From positions 124,001 through 188,000 of the forward strand of contig LNDU01000008.1 of NCBI GenBank assembly GCA_001464735.1: DNA of 64,000 nt, given 5' to 3'. This stretch comes from Nitrospira sp. Ga0074138 (GTDB taxonomy: Bacteria; Nitrospirota; Nitrospiria; Nitrospirales; Nitrospiraceae). Of the stretch, positions 1 to 10,373 are shown piece after piece (the first letter of the stretch is position 1; the number at the start of each line of letters is the position of its first letter). The translations under genes were made by a program, and so were the position numbers. The notes beneath the pieces were generated by a model. It did not search any database. It was not told the origin of the DNA and saw only the letters and a list, made by a program, of their open reading frames with translations.

Positions 1-26
1 AGACCCATTTCTACGCGTTCTACGCG

Positions 27-1778
27 TCACACAACTTCGCGAATCTTGTTCTCCAGCACGGTTTTGATGATGTCCATCCGATCCTTCTGCCCACGTGCCA
101 TCGATTTGGTGAATTGCCATGCTTGGTCGGAGCTAATCTTCCCGGGCAATGGCGGTTCATACGGATCGACTAATGCTTCCACAACAGCCGGTCCATCGTA
201 GGCGAAGGCCTCACGCAGAATAGATCCAACCTGCGCAGGGTCGTCGACGGAATATCCCTTTACGCCGCATGCTCGCGCGACGGCCACAAAGTCGATCGGC
301 TGCAGATCCACGCCGTACTGTGGGTTACCCTCAAACGCGATCTGCTCCCATTTGATCATACCGAATGAGTTATTTTTTATGATCACCACTTTGACAGGGA
401 GACGATACTTCACGATGGTCGCCAGCTCACCCATTAACATCGTAAATCCTCCATCACCGGCAAAACAAACGACTTGTCTCCCGGGATGTGCCACAGATGC
501 CCCAATACTATAAGGTAATCCGTTGGCCATGGTCGCCAATGTCCCAGAGACAGAAAATTGCATGGCTCCCCGAATCTGAATATGCCGCGCCGCCCATGTC
601 GTAACAGTCCCCGTATCGCAACAGATAATCGCGTCGTCCGCCAAGACCTCATTCAGTTGGTGGGCGACGACCTGGGGCTTCAATGGAGTATCGGTCCTCG
701 TACCACGTTCCTCCATCAGCTGATTCCACTGTTTCATATGACCCTGGGCTCTTTCGAGAAACCTCCGATCGCCTTTAGGATGAAGGAGGGGAAGCAACGC
801 TCGTAAAACATCCCAACATTGACCGACCAGCCCCACCTCCACCGGATACCGTAATCCGATCCGGGCCGAATCGATGTCGATTTGCACGGCTCTCGCCTGT
901 CCGGGCTTTGGATAAAATTCGAGATAGGGAAAGCTGCTCCCCGCAATAATGAGGGTATCGCACTCTTTCATCACATCCTGGGAGGGGGCCGTACCCAACA
1001 ATCCGATCCCGCCGGTCGTGTATGGATGATCATCCGGTACCACCGCTTTACCAAGCAAGGGTTTGACAATCGGCGCGCCAAGTATTTCTGCCAAGGTGAT
1101 GATCTCCTTGCGCGCCGCAAGACTGCCACGGCCAGCCAGGATTGCGACCTTCGTTCCCGCATTGATCAAGGTGGCCGCTCGCTCGAGCTGCGCTTTTCCC
1201 GGCAGCGGCAGTGCTTCGCTGTACACATCGCCGCTATGGTCAGGCACATTGGCCTTTGATCGAGTCCCGTCAGCAGGCCAATCCTGGATATCTTTGGGGA
1301 TCGTGATGTGCGCGACCGTTCTTTTCGAGAGAGCCGCTTTGATGGCCTCATCCACCACATTACAGACATGCGCAGGCCCCATTACCCGCTCGCTGTAGGC
1401 GGCGACATCACTGAAAACTCGTTCCAATGACACATCTTGTTGATAGTGTGTGCCGATGAGATCGTGAAAGGTATGCCCCGTAATCGCCAAGACCGGCTGT
1501 CCGTCGAACTTAGCGTCATACAAGCCGTTAAGGAGGTGAACGCCACCGGGTCCGGACGTGGCGAGGCAGACTCCCAGCTTCCGAGCAAACTTCGCATAGC
1601 CACATGCGGCGAGCGCAGCCGCTTCCTCATGTCGCACTTGAATGAGCCGGATCTCATCGCGATGAGTCCGCAACGATTCATAAATGCCGTTGATACCGTC
1701 GCCGGGCAAGGCAAAAATGGTGTCGACCTTCCAGGCGATCAAGCGCTCAACCAGTAAATCAGCAACTGTGTTTGTCAT
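27..1778 (-). CDS. Thiamine pyrophosphate-dependent enzyme, pyruvate oxidase / acetolactate synthase-like
   Basis: 583 aa ORF; N-terminal FALPGDGINGIYESL, RHEEAAALAACGYAK, SGPGGVHLLNGLYDA and C-terminal GDGGFTMLMGELATIVKY...NNSFGMIKWEQ are typical of the TPP-enzyme family. Confidence 0.88.
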   Translation of the reverse strand: MTNTVADLLVERLIAWKVDTIFALPGDGINGIYESLRTHRDEIRLIQVRHEEAAALAACGYAKFARKLGVCLATSGPGGVHLLNGLYDAKFDGQPVLAITGHTFHDLIGTHYQQDVSLERVFSDVAAYSERVMGPAHVCNVVDEAIKAALSKRTVAHITIPKDIQDWPADGTRSKANVPDHSGDVYSEALPLPGKAQLERAATLINAGTKVAILAGRGSLAARKEIITLAEILGAPIVKPLLGKAVVPDDHPYTTGGIGLLGTAPSQDVMKECDTLIIAGSSFPYLEFYPKPGQARAVQIDIDSARIGLRYPVEVGLVGQCWDVLRALLPLLHPKGDRRFLERAQGHMKQWNQLMEERGTRTDTPLKPQVVAHQLNEVLADDAIICCDTGTVTTWAARHIQIRGAMQFSVSGTLATMANGLPYSIGASVAHPGRQVVCFAGDGGFTMLMGELATIVKYRLPVKVVIIKNNSFGMIKWEQIAFEGNPQYGVDLQPIDFVAVARACGVKGYSVDDPAQVGSILREAFAYDGPAVVEALVDPYEPPLPGKISSDQAWQFTKSMARGQKDRMDIIKTVLENKIREVV

Positions 1779-1920
1779 GAGTATTGCCTTTCAGCATACA
1801 GAGCCATAAGGACAGGTTCAGCGTGAGAGGAGGCCATTGCTCGATTGTCACGGCCTGCCGATCTTTGAGCGAACGATTACCAATGTATCCTGGCATGACG
1901 TCCATGGCTTCCCTGCGGAA

Positions 1921-2643
1921 TCAGTGAGAAAGCAACCGCTTGAGTTCGCTCGCGTTTTGCGCGGCGTAAGCGGCCTCGTCGTTATCGAAATGGACATAGG
2001 CAGCCGCCAGTTGAGTGCTCAACCGATCGAGTCGGCGAGCCCACGCTCGCAGCGCAGCCGATGAATATTTGCCTTGATACCGCTCCCCCGGTCCGTGCAG
2101 GCGTACATAGGCGAAGTCGGCCGTGACAACCAGTGGTGTTCGAAATCCCGCCAGTTCATAGAGACAGAACGCTGCGTTGTGATGCCGCAACGTTTGATAC
2201 ACTGCCGAGGAATGCCAGCTCGCGTCTCGGAATTCGAAACTATAGCGGTACCCAAGCGGCAAGGCTTCCAGAAAGGCCGCCAGACGGTCGACGTTACAGT
2301 GCCATCGTGGCGGTAATTGAAACAGGATCGGCCCTAGTTTATGTCCAAGCCGATCGACTAATGGTATGAATCGTTCGAGTATTTTGTCGGAATCTATCAG
2401 TTTCTTTTGATGCGTAATGAACCGGCTGCCTTTGACCGAGAAACGGAAGTTTTCCGGAGTCGTCATTCCCCAGGTCTCAAAGGTGCCTGCCGTCGGGAGA
2501 TGGTAGAAGCTATTGTTGATTTCAACAGAATCGAAGTCTCGGACATAGAACTCCAACATGTGGGATGACGGCAGCTTTTCAGGGTAGTATCGCCCTCGCC
2601 AATGGTGATAATGCCACCCCGATGTTCCGATCCTAATTTCCAT
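1921..2643 (-). CDS. DUF72 domain-containing protein
   Basis: MEIRIGTSGWHYHHWRGRYYPEKLP...SVEINNSFYHLP...FRFSVKGSRFITHQKKL...LFQLPPRW...FEFRDASWHS: DUF72 signature. Confidence 0.9.
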   Translation of the reverse strand: MEIRIGTSGWHYHHWRGRYYPEKLPSSHMLEFYVRDFDSVEINNSFYHLPTAGTFETWGMTTPENFRFSVKGSRFITHQKKLIDSDKILERFIPLVDRLGHKLGPILFQLPPRWHCNVDRLAAFLEALPLGYRYSFEFRDASWHSSAVYQTLRHHNAAFCLYELAGFRTPLVVTADFAYVRLHGPGERYQGKYSSAALRAWARRLDRLSTQLAAAYVHFDNDEAAYAAQNASELKRLLSH

Positions 2644-2681
2644 TCAAGCCTCGAATCGACGCTCTTTCCTTCCCCACGGCA

Positions 2682-4727
2682 TCACACGTCTTTGGGCTGT
2701 TGTTTCGTCTTTTGATACGCCCGCAGTACCTCGGCAACACTCCATGCCTGTGCGATACAGCCTCGAGGCGCATACGGCGGTTCCGCATCGAATATTTCAC
2801 TGATCGACCCGATCCCGTCATCGCTTAAATGAGATCGGAAACCGTCCAACAGCCGACGAGCCTCGACTGGCTCCAGACCGGCCTTCAACCAGGCATCAAT
2901 GTAAGGACCGATGAGCCATGCCCACACCGTGCCTTGGTGATAGGCAGCGTCGCGAGCTCTTAGATCTCCGAAGTACATGGATTTATAGTCACGATGCCCC
3001 GGCGCCAGGGTTCTCAGACCAAACGGCGTTAACAGTTTGTCACGAACGATGGAAAGGACAGGTGTCCATCGATCCTTTTTCAAGACCGGATGTCGCAATG
3101 ATATCGCCAAGACCTGATTCGGCCGAAGACTGGGGTCGTCACCCCCTTCCCCATCAATGACATCGTATAAATGGCCACCGGACTCATGCCAGAACCGTCT
3201 ATTGAACGAGTCTTCAATCTGTTTCGCCAGCCCCTGCCAGCGTTCGGGACGTTCTCCCACTGTTTCTGACCACTGCCCCATTAAGCACACCGCGTTGTAC
3301 CAGAGCGCTTGGACTTCTACTGGCTTCCCTCGTCGCGGCGTCACGACCCAACCTTCTACCTTGGCATCCATCCACGTGAGCGCATATCCTTCGGCTCCGG
3401 ACCTCATCAATCCATCCCGTGGGTCCACGCCGATGCCAAAGCGCGTCCCCTTCAAGTGATGTTCCATGACCTGCACCAACCCCTGGTACAGAGCCACCAG
3501 TGTTTCTCGATCGTTCGTGACTTCGTAGTAACGATCCAATGCATGGAAGTACCACAGGGTCGCATCCACCGTATGGTAGAGTCCGGTTCGCTCTCCTTCC
3601 GGAAATAGATTTGGGATCAAGCCGTCACGGATATACCGTGCGAAGGTGAGCAAAATGGCTCGCGCTTCACGATGTCGATTCGTCGAAAGCGTCAGCCCTT
3701 CCAGACTGATCATCGTGTCTCGGCCCCAGTCGGTAAACCAGTGGTACCCCGCCATCACGGTACGTGCGACATCGGCAGAGGCTTGTGCCACGGCCTGTTC
3801 TTCTAAACGACTGCCTGGAAAGACGATAAACTGATCGGCTGCAAGACCGAGAAGAATTTCGAACCCATCTTTTTCTCCTGCCCATTGCGGCATCAGCTTG
3901 TGTAACCGCTCACGCTCGGCTGAAAAAATGGCGTCCAAGCCATGTTCAAGCATCTCCCACGGCTCCATGCTGGCCACAAGCGCTACTGCGCAATCTTGTT
4001 CAAGCTTGATCGCAAAATACCCCGGACTGGATAAGTTCTCGACATGAGGCGATCCACGATCGCGGTCCACCCGGTAGGAAATCTGTGTACTGACCTTGTG
4101 GTCTGCAACAAATACACCGCCCTCTGGGCGAAGACACAGTTTTAAAGTCGGCACTCCGTCACAAAGATGCACGTCATAGCGGCCGCCGAGAATCGTAACT
4201 GGAAATGGAGGTTGCCGAGCCTCGTTCAAGGAGTCATCTGGCCTGCGAAATGTTACAAATGGCCGCAGCCGTAACATGAGCGGATCCCCCGCTTCCAGGC
4301 GATACTCCACATACACGGAATTGTGACCGTATGGCATGATGATCCGTTTACTCAACCGGCGGCCGTGGAACGCATACTGCCACGTCGGCGTTTGCCACTC
4401 CCGACGAAACTCGGTAAGGTATTGCGGCACATCCGTATCGAGTCGCCCGTCCGCATACTCGACTCCGCTCAATCGCACACGTGTATCACCGATCTCGACT
4501 TCCTCGTCCAGTCGAGGGACGACAATGGTGCGTCCTCTCGGAGATGGCAGGTCGGGCACAAAGACACCATGGTACCGGCGGGTGGCCACATTCATGAGAG
4601 AGCTAGATGCGTACCCACCCAATCCGTTGGTGACTAACCACTCCCGGGACAGCAATCCCGTTACATCTTGATCGGACCGCCAGGGCACAACAATGTTCGG
4701 CGAGGCCACGTTTCCTGTCTCATCCAT
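2682..4727 (-). CDS. Amylo-alpha-1,6-glucosidase / glycogen debranching enzyme
   Basis: GLGGYASSSLMNVATRRYHGVFVP N-terminal motif and GYHWFTDWGRDTMISLEGL catalytic region; start chosen at internal Met (4727), overlapping the treZ stop as ATGGATGA. Confidence 0.9.
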   Translation of the reverse strand: MDETGNVASPNIVVPWRSDQDVTGLLSREWLVTNGLGGYASSSLMNVATRRYHGVFVPDLPSPRGRTIVVPRLDEEVEIGDTRVRLSGVEYADGRLDTDVPQYLTEFRREWQTPTWQYAFHGRRLSKRIIMPYGHNSVYVEYRLEAGDPLMLRLRPFVTFRRPDDSLNEARQPPFPVTILGGRYDVHLCDGVPTLKLCLRPEGGVFVADHKVSTQISYRVDRDRGSPHVENLSSPGYFAIKLEQDCAVALVASMEPWEMLEHGLDAIFSAERERLHKLMPQWAGEKDGFEILLGLAADQFIVFPGSRLEEQAVAQASADVARTVMAGYHWFTDWGRDTMISLEGLTLSTNRHREARAILLTFARYIRDGLIPNLFPEGERTGLYHTVDATLWYFHALDRYYEVTNDRETLVALYQGLVQVMEHHLKGTRFGIGVDPRDGLMRSGAEGYALTWMDAKVEGWVVTPRRGKPVEVQALWYNAVCLMGQWSETVGERPERWQGLAKQIEDSFNRRFWHESGGHLYDVIDGEGGDDPSLRPNQVLAISLRHPVLKKDRWTPVLSIVRDKLLTPFGLRTLAPGHRDYKSMYFGDLRARDAAYHQGTVWAWLIGPYIDAWLKAGLEPVEARRLLDGFRSHLSDDGIGSISEIFDAEPPYAPRGCIAQAWSVAEVLRAYQKTKQQPKDV

Positions 4728-6648
4728 GCTCGCCCTCTTCGGGTACCGCCGCGACCCCAATTTCCATTCGGAAGAGCCAGGCCGATTCAGCCGGCACATG
4801 CCACCCTTGTTCCGTGAGCGGGTTCGGTGCGCCAGGACCTCCATATCGGGGATCGTCGCTGGACCAAATCAACCGCCAATATCCGTTTGATCGGGGAGCG
4901 AGTAATGGCTCCGGAGCGGGTACGTAATGGAGATCTTGTCCAAGATTAAGGATGAAGAGACGGTCGAAACCGCCGGCTTCGAGATACCGCACCGCCAATG
5001 CGTGAGGGCCCAATACCGCTCCGTCGATCTGGTCGCGAGCCTGGGAGGAGATCACGATATCTTCTCGACGAAGACGTAAGAGATCACAATGTAGCCGATA
5101 CACAGGAGTCTGAGTGTAGCCCTCGTCAAAATGCAACTTTGATCGCTCGAATGTCGATGAATCATTTGGATCCAGGATGGCTTGCTGAGCTTCCGGAGTT
5201 GCATAACTCGGGAACTGACTGAGGAATGTTTTTCGCCCTTGAAATACCTGCGGACCGATTTCATTTCCCTGATAATCGACGAAGAATAGGAACGGACTCG
5301 TTGCCCCTAACTCTTGCCCCATGAATAGCATCGGCGTTTCTGGAGCTAAGAGAAGAAGTGCAAGGAGCGCACGATACCGTCCCGGACTCGTTTGCATATG
5401 CAACCGTTCCCCGTACACGCTATTACCAACTTGATCATGGTTTTGAAGGTAAAAGACAAATCCGCTGGCGGGCTCGTCTTTCACTTCCGTTCCTCTCGGT
5501 TTACGTTGCCAATGGTAACGCTGCCCTTGATACAAAAAGCCTCGCTTCAGCAACGAAATCAGTTCCTGGGGGCTGCCATGGTAGTCGGTGTAGTACGCTT
5601 CTCTCCGGCCGGTCGCCGCCACTCGACAGGCGTGGTGAAAATCGTCACTCCAGACAGCGTCCAAACCCCAGCCCCCTTGTTCGACTGGGCGAATGGCACG
5701 AATCTCCTGACTCTCGCTCTCTCCTACGAGAACCACTGTCTTTGGTTGCGCGACCTGTCGGACTCGTTGCGAGATCTCTCCGAGAATATGAGTCTCACTG
5801 GAATCATGGATGGCCTGGGTGGCGTCGAGGCGTAAGCCATCCAGATGAAATTCCCGAATCCAATAGCACGCATTATCGATAAAGAATTTTCGTACTTCTG
5901 AGGATCCTGGCCCATCGAAATTGATCGCTTGCCCCCATTCATTGGGGTAACGATCCGTGACGTACTCGTCGCTGAACGCAGAGAGATAGTTCCCATCCGG
6001 CCCGAAATGATTGTAGACCACATCAAGAAGGACGCCCAATCCTCGTCGATGAGCTGCATCGACGAATCGCTTGAAGGCGTGATGATTGCCATATACATGA
6101 GCCGGGGCAAACATATTCACGCCGTCATACCCCCAGTTCCACCGTCCTGGAAATTCTGCCACAGGCATGATCTCCAGTAACGTCACGCCCAGGCGTTTAA
6201 GGTCGTCCAATTTCTGAATTGCCGCATCGAAAGATCCTTCCTTCGTGAAGGCTCCGATATGAATTTCATACAGAACTTGACCTTGTATGCGAACACCTTT
6301 CCATTCTTGATCAGTCCACTCGTACTCAGACGGATCTACGATGAGCGACGGACCATGAGGCCCCTCAGGCTGGAATCGGGAACAGGGATCAGGTATAGTA
6401 GATCCTCCGTCCACTCGATACCGGTAAGTCATTCCTGCCCGTGCATCCGCTATCCATCCTGAAAAGTACCCTAAGGCCTCTTTTGTCAACGGAAAGGCGG
6501 GTTCATCCAGCAACACCACGTCCACATCTGTCGCCTTGGGGGCCCAAACTTGGAATCGCACACCACTCTGTTCAACAGTGGCTCCCAGCGTCATCCCCGA
6601 TGGCATGACATTCGACTGTTGTGATTCACCGCCAGCTGCCATACTCAT
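4720..6648 (-). CDS. treZ: Malto-oligosyltrehalose trehalohydrolase
   Basis: N-terminal E-set (VRFQVWAPKATDVDVVL), GH13 motifs (DVVYNHFGPDGNYL, GLRLDATQAI, LQNHDQVGN). Confidence 0.9.
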   Translation of the reverse strand: MSMAAGGESQQSNVMPSGMTLGATVEQSGVRFQVWAPKATDVDVVLLDEPAFPLTKEALGYFSGWIADARAGMTYRYRVDGGSTIPDPCSRFQPEGPHGPSLIVDPSEYEWTDQEWKGVRIQGQVLYEIHIGAFTKEGSFDAAIQKLDDLKRLGVTLLEIMPVAEFPGRWNWGYDGVNMFAPAHVYGNHHAFKRFVDAAHRRGLGVLLDVVYNHFGPDGNYLSAFSDEYVTDRYPNEWGQAINFDGPGSSEVRKFFIDNACYWIREFHLDGLRLDATQAIHDSSETHILGEISQRVRQVAQPKTVVLVGESESQEIRAIRPVEQGGWGLDAVWSDDFHHACRVAATGRREAYYTDYHGSPQELISLLKRGFLYQGQRYHWQRKPRGTEVKDEPASGFVFYLQNHDQVGNSVYGERLHMQTSPGRYRALLALLLLAPETPMLFMGQELGATSPFLFFVDYQGNEIGPQVFQGRKTFLSQFPSYATPEAQQAILDPNDSSTFERSKLHFDEGYTQTPVYRLHCDLLRLRREDIVISSQARDQIDGAVLGPHALAVRYLEAGGFDRLFILNLGQDLHYVPAPEPLLAPRSNGYWRLIWSSDDPRYGGPGAPNPLTEQGWHVPAESAWLFRMEIGVAAVPEEGEHG

Positions 6649-6862
6649 CCTTGGACTCTACCGCTCGGCCAGAGGCATCTCATTACACACCTCATCGCTC
6701 CGTCGCATCGTCGGCGTATCCTCTCGTGAATATCAAATCTCCATCCGAAGGCACACTGGGGAACTCACTAGTTTCCAAGTTGGTTCTTTGAGGCTTAAAA
6801 GTACTTGAGTGACATTACCTGCTATCGCGAGCAGCTTTTGAGGCTTGTGGAGGATATTGATC

Positions 6863-9004
6863 ATGCGAATCTGGCCTGGCAGCCCCTATCCGCTCGGAGC
6901 GACATGGGACGGACAAGGAGTGAATTTTGCTCTCTTCTCTGAAAACGCCGACAAGGTGGAACTTTGTCTCTACAACGAACCGCAAGACAGCCAGCCCATA
7001 GCCTGTATCCCGGTAGAGGATCGGACTGACCAAGTCTGGCATGTGTATTTGCCCGAGGGGATGCCAGGACAATATTATGGGTATCGTGTCCACGGGCCCT
7101 ATGATCCGGCTCAAGGCCATCGCTTTAATCCTGCCAAGGTCTTGCTCGATCCCTACGCCAAGGCCCTTTCAGGAACTATCCAATGGTCCAATGAAATGTT
7201 CGGATACCCCATCGGTCATGAGAAAGGTGATCTCGAACGTGACAATCGTGACAATACAGTTTTTATCCCCAAAAGCGTCGTCGTGGATACGGCTTTCACC
7301 TGGGGCAACGATCGCCTCTTGCGTACGGCCTGGGATCGGACGGTCATTTATGAAGTTCACGTCAAGGGTCTGACGGCAAGGCATCCTGACGTACCGGATT
7401 CGCAACGCGGAACGTACCTCGGCCTGACCTCACCGGCCATTTTGGATCATTTCAAGCACCTTGGAATCACCGCGGTCGAGCTTCTTCCCATCCAACATTT
7501 TGTCAGCGATCGCTATTTAAGGGATAAAAACCTCAGTAATTACTGGGGATACAACACCATTGGGTATTTCGCACCGGATATCCGCTATGCCTCGGTCCCT
7601 ACTCACGGTCGCCATATCCGCGAATTCAAGACCATGGTGAAGACCTTGCACAATGAAGGGATCGAGGTGATTTTGGACGTGGTGTACAACCATACGGCCG
7701 AAGGCAATCATCTTGGCCCTACCTTGTGCTTCCGAGGCATCGACAATGCCGCGTATTACCGCCTGGTGGATAACGACAAGCGGTACTACATGGATTACAC
7801 GGGCACGGGGAACACCTTGAACATGCTTCACCCGCGGGTCCTCCAGCTCATTATGGACAGCCTTCGGTACTGGGTGCAGGAGATGCACGTGGATGGATTC
7901 CGGTTCGATTTGGCTTCCACTCTTGCTCGCGAACTTCATGACGTCAACCGGCTCGGCACGTTTTTCGACATCATCCATCAGGATCCCGTGCTGTCCCAGG
8001 TCAAGCTCATTGCGGAGCCGTGGGACTTGGCGTCAGGCGGGTACCAAGTCGGCAACTTCCCATTGGGCTGGGCGGAATGGAACGACCGTTATCGAGATAC
8101 GATTCGTCGGTATTGGAAAGGAGATGGAGGACAAGTCGCCGAGTTAGGCTATCGCTTAACAGGGAGCAGCGACTTGTATGAACAAAGCGGCAAACGCCCC
8201 TATGCCAGCATTAACTTCGTGACCGCACATGACGGGTTCACACTGGCGGACCTGGTTTCCTACAATCAGAAGCACAATGAAGCTAACCAAGAAGAGAACC
8301 GCGACGGCAGCGACAACAATAACAGCTGGAATTGCGGGGCAGAAGGTCACACAGAGGATCCAGATATCCTGAAGCTTCGAGAACAACAAAAACGCAATCT
8401 CATGGCGACCCTGTTTCTCTCCCAGGGAGTGCCTATGCTCTGTGGAGGGGACGAGATCGGACGAACTCAACATGGGAACAACAATCCTTACTGTCAGGAC
8501 AATGAAATCAGCTGGTTCGACTGGAAGCTCTCCAAAACCGCTCGGGAGTTCTTGTCATTTACGCAACAGTTGATTCGCCTTCGTCGTGAGCAGCCGGTGC
8601 TCAGACGCCGTCTGTTTTTTCAGGGACAACGCATTCATCGTTCAGAGGTAAAGGATATCGTGTGGTTCAAACCTGACGGCCAGGGAATGACTGATCAGGA
8701 CTGGCAGGGCGATCATGCGCGCTGTCTAGGGGTGCGGTTGGCTGGAGATGCCATAAAAGAGAAGGATTACAAAGGCCTTCCTATTACGGGAGATACGCTC
8801 CTAATTCTCCTGAATGCTCATCACGAACTCGTTCCTTTCGTATTGCCGGCCCATCGCAGAGGAGTGCGATGGGAGTCGCTGTTGGACACCGCCGTCATAC
8901 AGGCCGATGACAAAGACGACGAGTCTCGCCAATTTCACGGCGGGGAACCGTACAATCTTCAAGCACGGTCCCTGGTCGTGCTCCGGTTGAGACGAAAACG
9001 GTAG
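6863..9004 (+). CDS. glgX: Glycogen debranching protein GlgX (isoamylase-type GH13)
   Basis: MRIWPGSPYPLGATWDGQGVNFALFSENA, VVYNHTAEGNHLGPTLCFRGIDNAAYYRL, GFRFDLASTLARE, FVTAHDGFTLADLVSYN; ATG at 6863 with GGAGG upstream preferred over the TTG at 6845. Confidence 0.93.
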   Translation: MRIWPGSPYPLGATWDGQGVNFALFSENADKVELCLYNEPQDSQPIACIPVEDRTDQVWHVYLPEGMPGQYYGYRVHGPYDPAQGHRFNPAKVLLDPYAKALSGTIQWSNEMFGYPIGHEKGDLERDNRDNTVFIPKSVVVDTAFTWGNDRLLRTAWDRTVIYEVHVKGLTARHPDVPDSQRGTYLGLTSPAILDHFKHLGITAVELLPIQHFVSDRYLRDKNLSNYWGYNTIGYFAPDIRYASVPTHGRHIREFKTMVKTLHNEGIEVILDVVYNHTAEGNHLGPTLCFRGIDNAAYYRLVDNDKRYYMDYTGTGNTLNMLHPRVLQLIMDSLRYWVQEMHVDGFRFDLASTLARELHDVNRLGTFFDIIHQDPVLSQVKLIAEPWDLASGGYQVGNFPLGWAEWNDRYRDTIRRYWKGDGGQVAELGYRLTGSSDLYEQSGKRPYASINFVTAHDGFTLADLVSYNQKHNEANQEENRDGSDNNNSWNCGAEGHTEDPDILKLREQQKRNLMATLFLSQGVPMLCGGDEIGRTQHGNNNPYCQDNEISWFDWKLSKTAREFLSFTQQLIRLRREQPVLRRRLFFQGQRIHRSEVKDIVWFKPDGQGMTDQDWQGDHARCLGVRLAGDAIKEKDYKGLPITGDTLLILLNAHHELVPFVLPAHRRGVRWESLLDTAVIQADDKDDESRQFHGGEPYNLQARSLVVLRLRRKR

Positions 9005-9237
9005 GGCTGTGTATTTGAATCACATACGTATCTTAACCGGAATCTGAATCTCGTTTTCTTATCCCTCTGGCCCAGCATATGGCCAAAGCAGGAAATGGAA
9101 GCATCTCCAACGACAATAGGCATTCCGAAGCCCCGCTAGGGGTATCCCTTATTATCTTCCACGAGGATGTGGAGTAGTTTATTGAAGCCGGAAGACAACG
9201 ATACGTCTAAAAATGGCAGTGTGGAGGAGGCCTTATC

Positions 9238-9777
9238 ATGATATTGCACATTCTAAAATATGGAATGCTTGCCCTTATGGCATTAGTCCTAGGAATTCAG
9301 ACGGCCCAGGCTCAAGAGACCGGTCCACCTCACCGAAGCCTTCAGGGGATCATTGTCGAGAAAGCCGGCTCACCTGCCGTGAAAGTCCCTGACGGGACTG
9401 TCTACCAACTCAATGAGAACCGATCACTCCGGCATGGCCATGCATTGCCGAGGATCGGAGAGGAGGTAACAGTCATCATTGACTCGAAAACCAACGCAGT
9501 CCTTGAAATGCATCCGAAAGGGACCGAAGGAAACCATCGGTTTTTAACCGGCGAAATCGTGTCCGTTGGGCTTCGACAGGGAATCATTACATTAAAAACA
9601 TCTGAAGGGGAACAGACGTTCCCACTGGAGAAACGCGAAATGTCCGCATCGGTCCGAGATGGATCGACGGTCCAAGTCGAGCTGAACGAAGCTGGAAGTG
9701 TGATTGACCTTCAGCCTACGGAGCACATGCAACTAAAACCAGATGAGAAAAGTACACCGATCAACCGCTCGCATTAG
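9238..9777 (+). CDS. Small exported protein of unknown function (OB-like repeats)
   Basis: 179 aa with N-terminal signal peptide (ALMALVLGIQTAQAQ); GGAGG upstream. Confidence 0.65.
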   Translation: MILHILKYGMLALMALVLGIQTAQAQETGPPHRSLQGIIVEKAGSPAVKVPDGTVYQLNENRSLRHGHALPRIGEEVTVIIDSKTNAVLEMHPKGTEGNHRFLTGEIVSVGLRQGIITLKTSEGEQTFPLEKREMSASVRDGSTVQVELNEAGSVIDLQPTEHMQLKPDEKSTPINRSH

Positions 9778-9934
9778 CTGCAGAAACTACAGGTAGCGCC
9801 CCTGTGGGCCGGCGTCAACGCACTGTTAGGGCAACTCCTGAGCGATTGCTGATAAAAGACGACCAGCTGCTCGTCGAGCATTAGTTTTGCGAAAATATTT
9901 CGTTGAAGCATATGGGTGAATAAGGAGGTTCACA

Positions 9935-10114
9935 ATGCTATTGAAATGGGCTGCCATCTTTTTTGTAATCGCGATGATTGCCGCAGCATTCGGCTTTTCC
10001 GGCATTGCCGCCGGTGCGGCAGGAATCGCCAAGATTCTGTTTTATTTGTTCCTGGCCATCTTCGTTGTTCTGTTGATCGCCGGGATCGTGGTGGGACGCA
10101 AGGTGTTTTCCTAG
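9935..10114 (+). CDS. DUF1328-like small membrane protein (59 aa)
   Basis: Below the ORF-track cutoff; [59 protein letters not shown] matches the DUF1328/YtjA pattern; AAGGAGG upstream. Confidence 0.87.
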   Translation: MLLKWAAIFFVIAMIAAAFGFSGIAAGAAGIAKILFYLFLAIFVVLLIAGIVVGRKVFS

Positions 10115-10288
10115 AACTCGGATTGATGTTTCAAGCGTCACGACAAGGTACAATTGTGATGTGAGGGATTTCCCGAGTACCAGATGACATGTAACAGCGA
10201 TATCGTATAGCCAGAATAAGCAATGGGAAATTGTGAATGCATAGTGGAAACGTTATCCAAGCATAGTGAAACATTGCATGTTTGAAAG

Positions 10289-10318
10289 CTCCGCCCTTGA
10301 AAAAGGAAGGAGTTTTTT
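10289..10318 (+). terminator. Rho-independent terminator
   Basis: CTCCgcCCTTgaaaAAGGaaGGAG followed by T6. Confidence 0.6.
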
Positions 10319-10373
10319 ATGGACTAATCACACTTCCACATGTCTATCTTGGGTGGAGGTTTCATCCTGCCTA

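Noticed and set aside
434-1757. Many overlapping ORFs opposite or shifted to the TPP-enzyme gene
   Set aside because: Shadow ORFs of a long, clearly conserved CDS; low-complexity, arginine-rich translations with no recognisable motif.
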